Below, in pieces: positions 60,763 through 64,000 of a DNA stretch of 64,000 nucleotides (the stretch's first letter is position 1; every line of letters begins with the position of its first letter). A model generated the notes under the pieces. That model worked only from the letters and a program-made list of their open reading frames with translations, had not been told where the DNA came from and ran no database searches. Origin of the DNA: Ramazzottius varieornatus (lineage: Eukaryota; Tardigrada; Eutardigrada; Parachela; Ramazzottiidae). Location: positions 5,880,448 through 5,944,447 of the forward strand of contig BDGG01000002.1 of the NCBI GenBank assembly GCA_001949185.1, read 5' to 3'. Made by a program: the position numbers and the translations under genes.

Positions 60763-61423
60763 ATGGATCGGAACTATGGCTTCGGAAGTATGCGACCGCT
60801 TACACAAGGAGGACTATCGGACCATCAAAAGAATATCCAGCAGGTGAAATAGCAGTGATCGAAGTCTGCGTGTTGTACGAGTGCAGAGAGGCGTGATTCG
60901 CGTGGATTTAATGCAGTCCTGCTTCGGGAACCTACGCACAGTAACTGTAGAAGTGTTTTTTTTTCAGGACTGGGCAAATCGAGAGCTGATAGAAGTGATC
61001 ACTAGTTCGCTCAAGAAGATGACGGATTTCTTAAACCATTTCGGTACGTATCGTAGCATCAGAGCTAGGTGCTTCTATACTGTACAGCAGATCCCTTTTA
61101 GGAGTATGTTGTAATATAGTGTACTTATGTTTATGTTTGTATAGTGTACACTTGCCCGGAAGACGAAGATTAGATAAACAATATTTAGGATAGCATTTTT
61201 TTCCCCATAGATGTTACTTGCCGTGAACGCTTGTCTTTGATCAACGAAAGACTTTGCGTTCTGGAGCGAAAGGTGGATGTTCTGGAAGCAATGGTATGTG
61301 GTCATGCAGTGCGTTGTTCAGTCTGCACTTCCGCGTGTCTCTGAACCCGTTGTGAGTTTGGTCTTTGTGAGCTGTACAACCGGTTCTGTCTTTCAGGTGA
61401 CAAAGGGAGAGACTCTGTCGTAG
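60763..61423 (+). CDS. BRK1: BRICK1/HSPC300, subunit of the WAVE complex
   Basis: Smallest subunit of the WAVE regulatory complex that drives Arp2/3 actin assembly. Four exons: 60763-60843, 60968-61043, 61211-61293 and 61397-61423, total 267 nt (88 aa; human 75). The core [25 protein letters not shown], and the heptad helix [16 protein letters not shown] match BRK1, and the last exon encodes the conserved VTKGETL end in nine codons. The N-terminus before QQDW differs and is longer. An acceptor at 60727-60728 precedes the ATG, so an upstream exon exists; an open exon at 60175-60470 with a gtgagt donor would join in frame. Confidence 0.92.
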
Positions 61424-61827
61424 TTGCTTTCAGGAAACGCCCGTTGGTTTCTGGAGGACTTCTGATGGGAAGACCTCGAACACAGTTCGAACCCAGTTGC
61501 AATTGTGCTTCTTCAAAGGCACAGAAGTACGCTGTCAGGCTTCAGGACTGGCCGACCATTTTCCTGTTTTCTTTGATCTTTTACTTCCATGTGTAACGGC
61601 TCATCACATGATGGTTTTAACTATGTCTGTACGACAGTATTTACGGGACCAAAGTCACCAAAAACGGCACTGATCAGTCACATGACAAACGCATGTTCGA
61701 CCATTCCGGAACGATGCTGCTAAAAATGAATTTAATAAAAGAGTATCGACAGGCCATGACTAAATAGCTGCTAAATTTTTCTAACGGAATCGTGGATAAA
61801 AGCACTCGAGAAAATGAAACAGAATAT
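61424..61827. other. Shared 3' region, BRK1 / ATP6AP2
   Basis: 404 bp between two convergent stops, holding the palindromic poly(A) candidate at 61731-61739. Confidence 0.5.
61731..61739. terminator. Bidirectional poly(A)-signal candidate, BRK1/ATP6AP2
   Basis: TTTAATAAA gives AATAAA on plus (310 nt past the BRK1 stop) and ATTAAA on minus (about 90 nt past the ATP6AP2 stop). Confidence 0.45.
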
Positions 61828-62592
61828 TCATTTGTCTTTCTTGTACTTCTGCGCGGAGGTCATACGGTAAATGATGCTATCACGACCAGGATCCATATGC
61901 CACATGCCATAAGCAACTCCGTAGACGGTCAGTGCGATGGCCAGGGATGTCCAGAAGAGCAGATGGAATGCAGCTGGAGCGTCCAGCGGAATGTTGGCTT
62001 GTAGATACTCATTTGCTACACTCGGGGGCTGTGTGGTCGTTTCGACAGCTTGGCGTTTCCACCGAGAAGACTGCGCTTCAGGTACCTCTTTCCCAGCCGT
62101 AATGATTTGACATTGTTCCGAAGAGCTACCACAGAGATCTGCAACTAACTCGGGCAGGTTAAGCGGGTAGGACTGGAAGACGATCAGATCACCCAAGACG
62201 TTCTTCCTTCCATTGCGATAACTCTTGATTCGTTCTATCACTCCAACCCATGGATCCGTGGAGTGAGTTTGTTCAAGGTCGGTGAAGTATTGACTTTGTG
62301 ACGAGGTAAGGTTGTCACCGTCGAAGTGAACGTAAGCGGCAGTGGGATCTTTAGTTTCCAGATCACTTCCCAGCTCAAAGAGTTCCTCTTCGGCCAGCAT
62401 AGTCCCCGCTGAAGTGGCGGAGTCGGTCTCGTTGCTGAGAAGAATGATGACGGTTTGTGGCTTCTTCGAGTCAGTTGTCGAGAACCTTAGCCCGATCAGT
62501 TGGGCCACATGGTTCTTGGTGTCCACTTCACCGCTCACGAAAGATGTGCATGTGACCAGGGATAGAAGTAATATAAGCCAGTGCATTCCCAT
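61828..62592 (-). CDS. ATP6AP2: V-ATPase accessory protein 2 / (pro)renin receptor
   Basis: Type I membrane protein that assists V-ATPase assembly. One uninterrupted exon encodes 254 aa (human 350 aa in several exons). A signal peptide covers about residues 1-22. The luminal part has N-glycosylation sequons (NET, NLT) and a basic cleavage site SRWKRQ, comparable to the furin-type site of vertebrate ATP6AP2. One membrane segment follows (FHLLFWTSLAIALTVYGVAY), then the diagnostic WHMDPGRDSIIYRMT tail. Only the C-terminal third is strongly conserved; the luminal domain is shorter and diverged. It is one of the few genes here without a coding intron. Head-to-head with the chromodomain gene. Confidence 0.9.
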   Translation of the reverse strand: MGMHWLILLLSLVTCTSFVSGEVDTKNHVAQLIGLRFSTTDSKKPQTVIILLSNETDSATSAGTMLAEEELFELGSDLETKDPTAAYVHFDGDNLTSSQSQYFTDLEQTHSTDPWVGVIERIKSYRNGRKNVLGDLIVFQSYPLNLPELVADLCGSSSEQCQIITAGKEVPEAQSSRWKRQAVETTTQPPSVANEYLQANIPLDAPAAFHLLFWTSLAIALTVYGVAYGMWHMDPGRDSIIYRMTSAQKYKKDK

Positions 62593-63089
62593 CTTGATAA
62601 ATCAGCTGGAGCAATTAGTGGCTACCATCCATGTAGATCGTCCTTCGTAAAGCTTCCTCAGCTCCCGGTTCGGCGCTCCACTCACGATAGCTGAAAGAAT
62701 ACAAGAACAAGCTGCTGAGGTAAACACGAATCACAAGAGATGGGTTCGAAGCAAGGCTTGGTTCGAGGTCCGAACTCTGGAACAACTCATTCGCCCCCAA
62801 ACACAATCGATGAATGAATGGGTTTATCGCAAATTCGCAATGACCGCATTCATCCCCATGTGTTATTCAGGGAGACGCCCTCCCCGGTGGTGGAGTACTG
62901 ACTTTCACGAGGGTTTGCTTGAGCTTCAGGAAATTTCACCCCCTTGTTTTGGTTTTTAACTTCCGAGCGCTAGGCTGCTAGCGCAGTAGCGCTTGTCCAG
63001 TTTGCCACTTTCAGACTCAAGTTCCGTAGATTTCCGACTTTCCCCACTTCTCCAAGCTGCAGTTCGTCAAGTTTACGCAGAGTGGAGAG
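62593..63089. other. Divergent promoter, ATP6AP2 / chromodomain gene
   Basis: 497 bp between start codons. An acceptor-like TTTACGCAG at 63072-63080 suggests a 5' UTR intron for the chromodomain gene. No other structure recognised. Confidence 0.45.
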
Positions 63090-63633
63090 ATGTCGTCTCA
63101 ACAGCGGAAGTCCCGGAAGCGAAAGGCCCGAACCATTGACGACGAGGTGGACAAAGGACGGCTGCGAGGAACTCAGCGGTGGCATATCGAGAAGATTATG
63201 GATTACCAGTAAGCGGGTTTTCTTATCTTGATAATTTGTCTTGTTTACGAGAAGAGAATTCTTGCGTTATGCAAAAATCCTGCGAAGGCCCATTGGGTGA
63301 AGAAAGAGGCTAACGGGATGACACGTTGATGTATTTCTCCTTTTTTGCAGTCTGTCTCAGGGTTGCTTCGACCCAAGCCGAGGGAAAAGGATGGTCTACT
63401 TCTCGGTGGCGTGGGAAGGTTACGGGGCGGACGAGCACACCATCGAGCCAGTGACTAACCTTCTGTCCTGTAAGAACAAGGTCTTGAAATTCCTGAAGGA
63501 GAAAGGACTGGAGCTGAAGATGGACCGCGCAACGGAAGAGGCTTGGCTTGTTGAGCGAGTTCCCCTGCTTCCGGTAGATCCGGGTTTTCCTACGGCTGAC
63601 TTGGCCAACCCAGTGGAGCATGATGTGCCATGA
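63090..63633 (+). CDS. Small chromodomain protein
   Basis: Two exons, 63090-63208 and 63351-63633, encode 133 aa. A basic N-terminal stretch (RKSRKRKAR) is a likely nuclear signal. The chromodomain follows: WHIEKIMDY, GKRMVYFSVAWEGYGADEHTIEP, NLLSCKNKVLKFL. The three methyl-lysine-cage positions are aromatic (Trp in WHIEKI, Trp in AWEGY, Tyr in EGY). The usual NTWEP is HTIEP. There is no chromoshadow, SET or other domain, so it is not a full HP1 or SUV39. Possible function is histone H3 methyl-lysine reading; orthology unresolved. Confidence 0.85.
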
Positions 63634-64000
63634 GGAGACTGCTCCGATCAGGCCTTGTTTTCCGCATGCTGTTTTCCTTCCCTAAATTCCGATGTTGTTG
63701 GATCTCGCTCCTCCTGTCCGACCGAACCTTCGCTCATACACTCTCTGCTTCTGTATCAGATTTTACGTACATTCGATGTAAGCTCAAGTTTTGCTGGTCT
63801 GCAGCTTTTGCGCGAATAGCCGGTTACGGTTAGATGCTGTCAGACACGGCAGTGTCATATATGTAGTCTGCTTTCACTGAGGGCGCGAACAAGGAAGCAA
63901 ACTACTATCCGTTTCACTCAGTGATGTGTCAACTGTCTACAATGGCTAAGTCAGGGAACTTCCCTAAATCAACTTCGCACGTCGCCAAAGACCCGTCTCT
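63634..64000. other. 3' flank of the chromodomain gene
   Basis: 367 bp to the window end. It probably contains the 3' UTR. No AATAAA or start of another gene recognised. Confidence 0.4.

Overview
The window is nuclear DNA from an invertebrate animal. Every recognisable gene is split by short GT-AG introns, and the gene set is metazoan: MANF, STIMATE, a neurotransmitter-type SLC6 transporter, a PCTAIRE-type CDK, DYRK2 and ATP6AP2. I cannot name the phylum from sequence alone. There are no bacterial operons, CRISPR arrays, rRNA genes or convincing tRNA genes. Exons were built by joining splice sites whose reading phase agrees and by matching protein-family landmarks; total coding lengths come out divisible by three for all complete models.

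Layout: 0-4.7 kb holds the 3' part of PSMD3 (+) facing DYRK2 (-). 4.7-20.1 kb has no recognisable protein gene. It holds a long C/A-skewed block (to about 15.5 kb), two near-identical inverted repeats about 9 kb apart, a Tc1/mariner-type MITE, a hAT-type MITE and several hairpins. From 20.1 kb to the end the window is gene-dense: EEF1AKMT2 (-), RAB7 (+), MANF (-), UBE2D (+), an SLC6 transporter (-), SLC35B4 (-), MRPL10 (+), CDK16-like kinase (-), RAB43-like GTPase (-), ALYREF-like RNA-export adaptor (+), ARL8 (-), TATDN2-like nuclease (-), STIMATE (+), a Myb/SANT-like protein (-), BRK1 (+), ATP6AP2 (-) and a small chromodomain protein (+).

The genes are housekeeping rather than one pathway, though endomembrane and lysosomal functions recur (RAB7, RAB43, ARL8, ATP6AP2, SLC35B4, MANF, STIMATE). 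Strands almost strictly alternate, giving many head-to-head pairs with short shared promoters and tail-to-tail pairs, three of which share a palindromic poly(A)-signal candidate. I found no clear new multi-gene system. The points most worth checking are an Asn-to-Cys change in the G4 box of the RAB43-like GTPase, two alternative first coding exons in the CDK16-like gene, a 72-nt in-frame 'exitron' in the SLC6 gene, a GC-AG intron in STIMATE, the two MITE families, and the long inverted-repeat pair in the gene-poor block.
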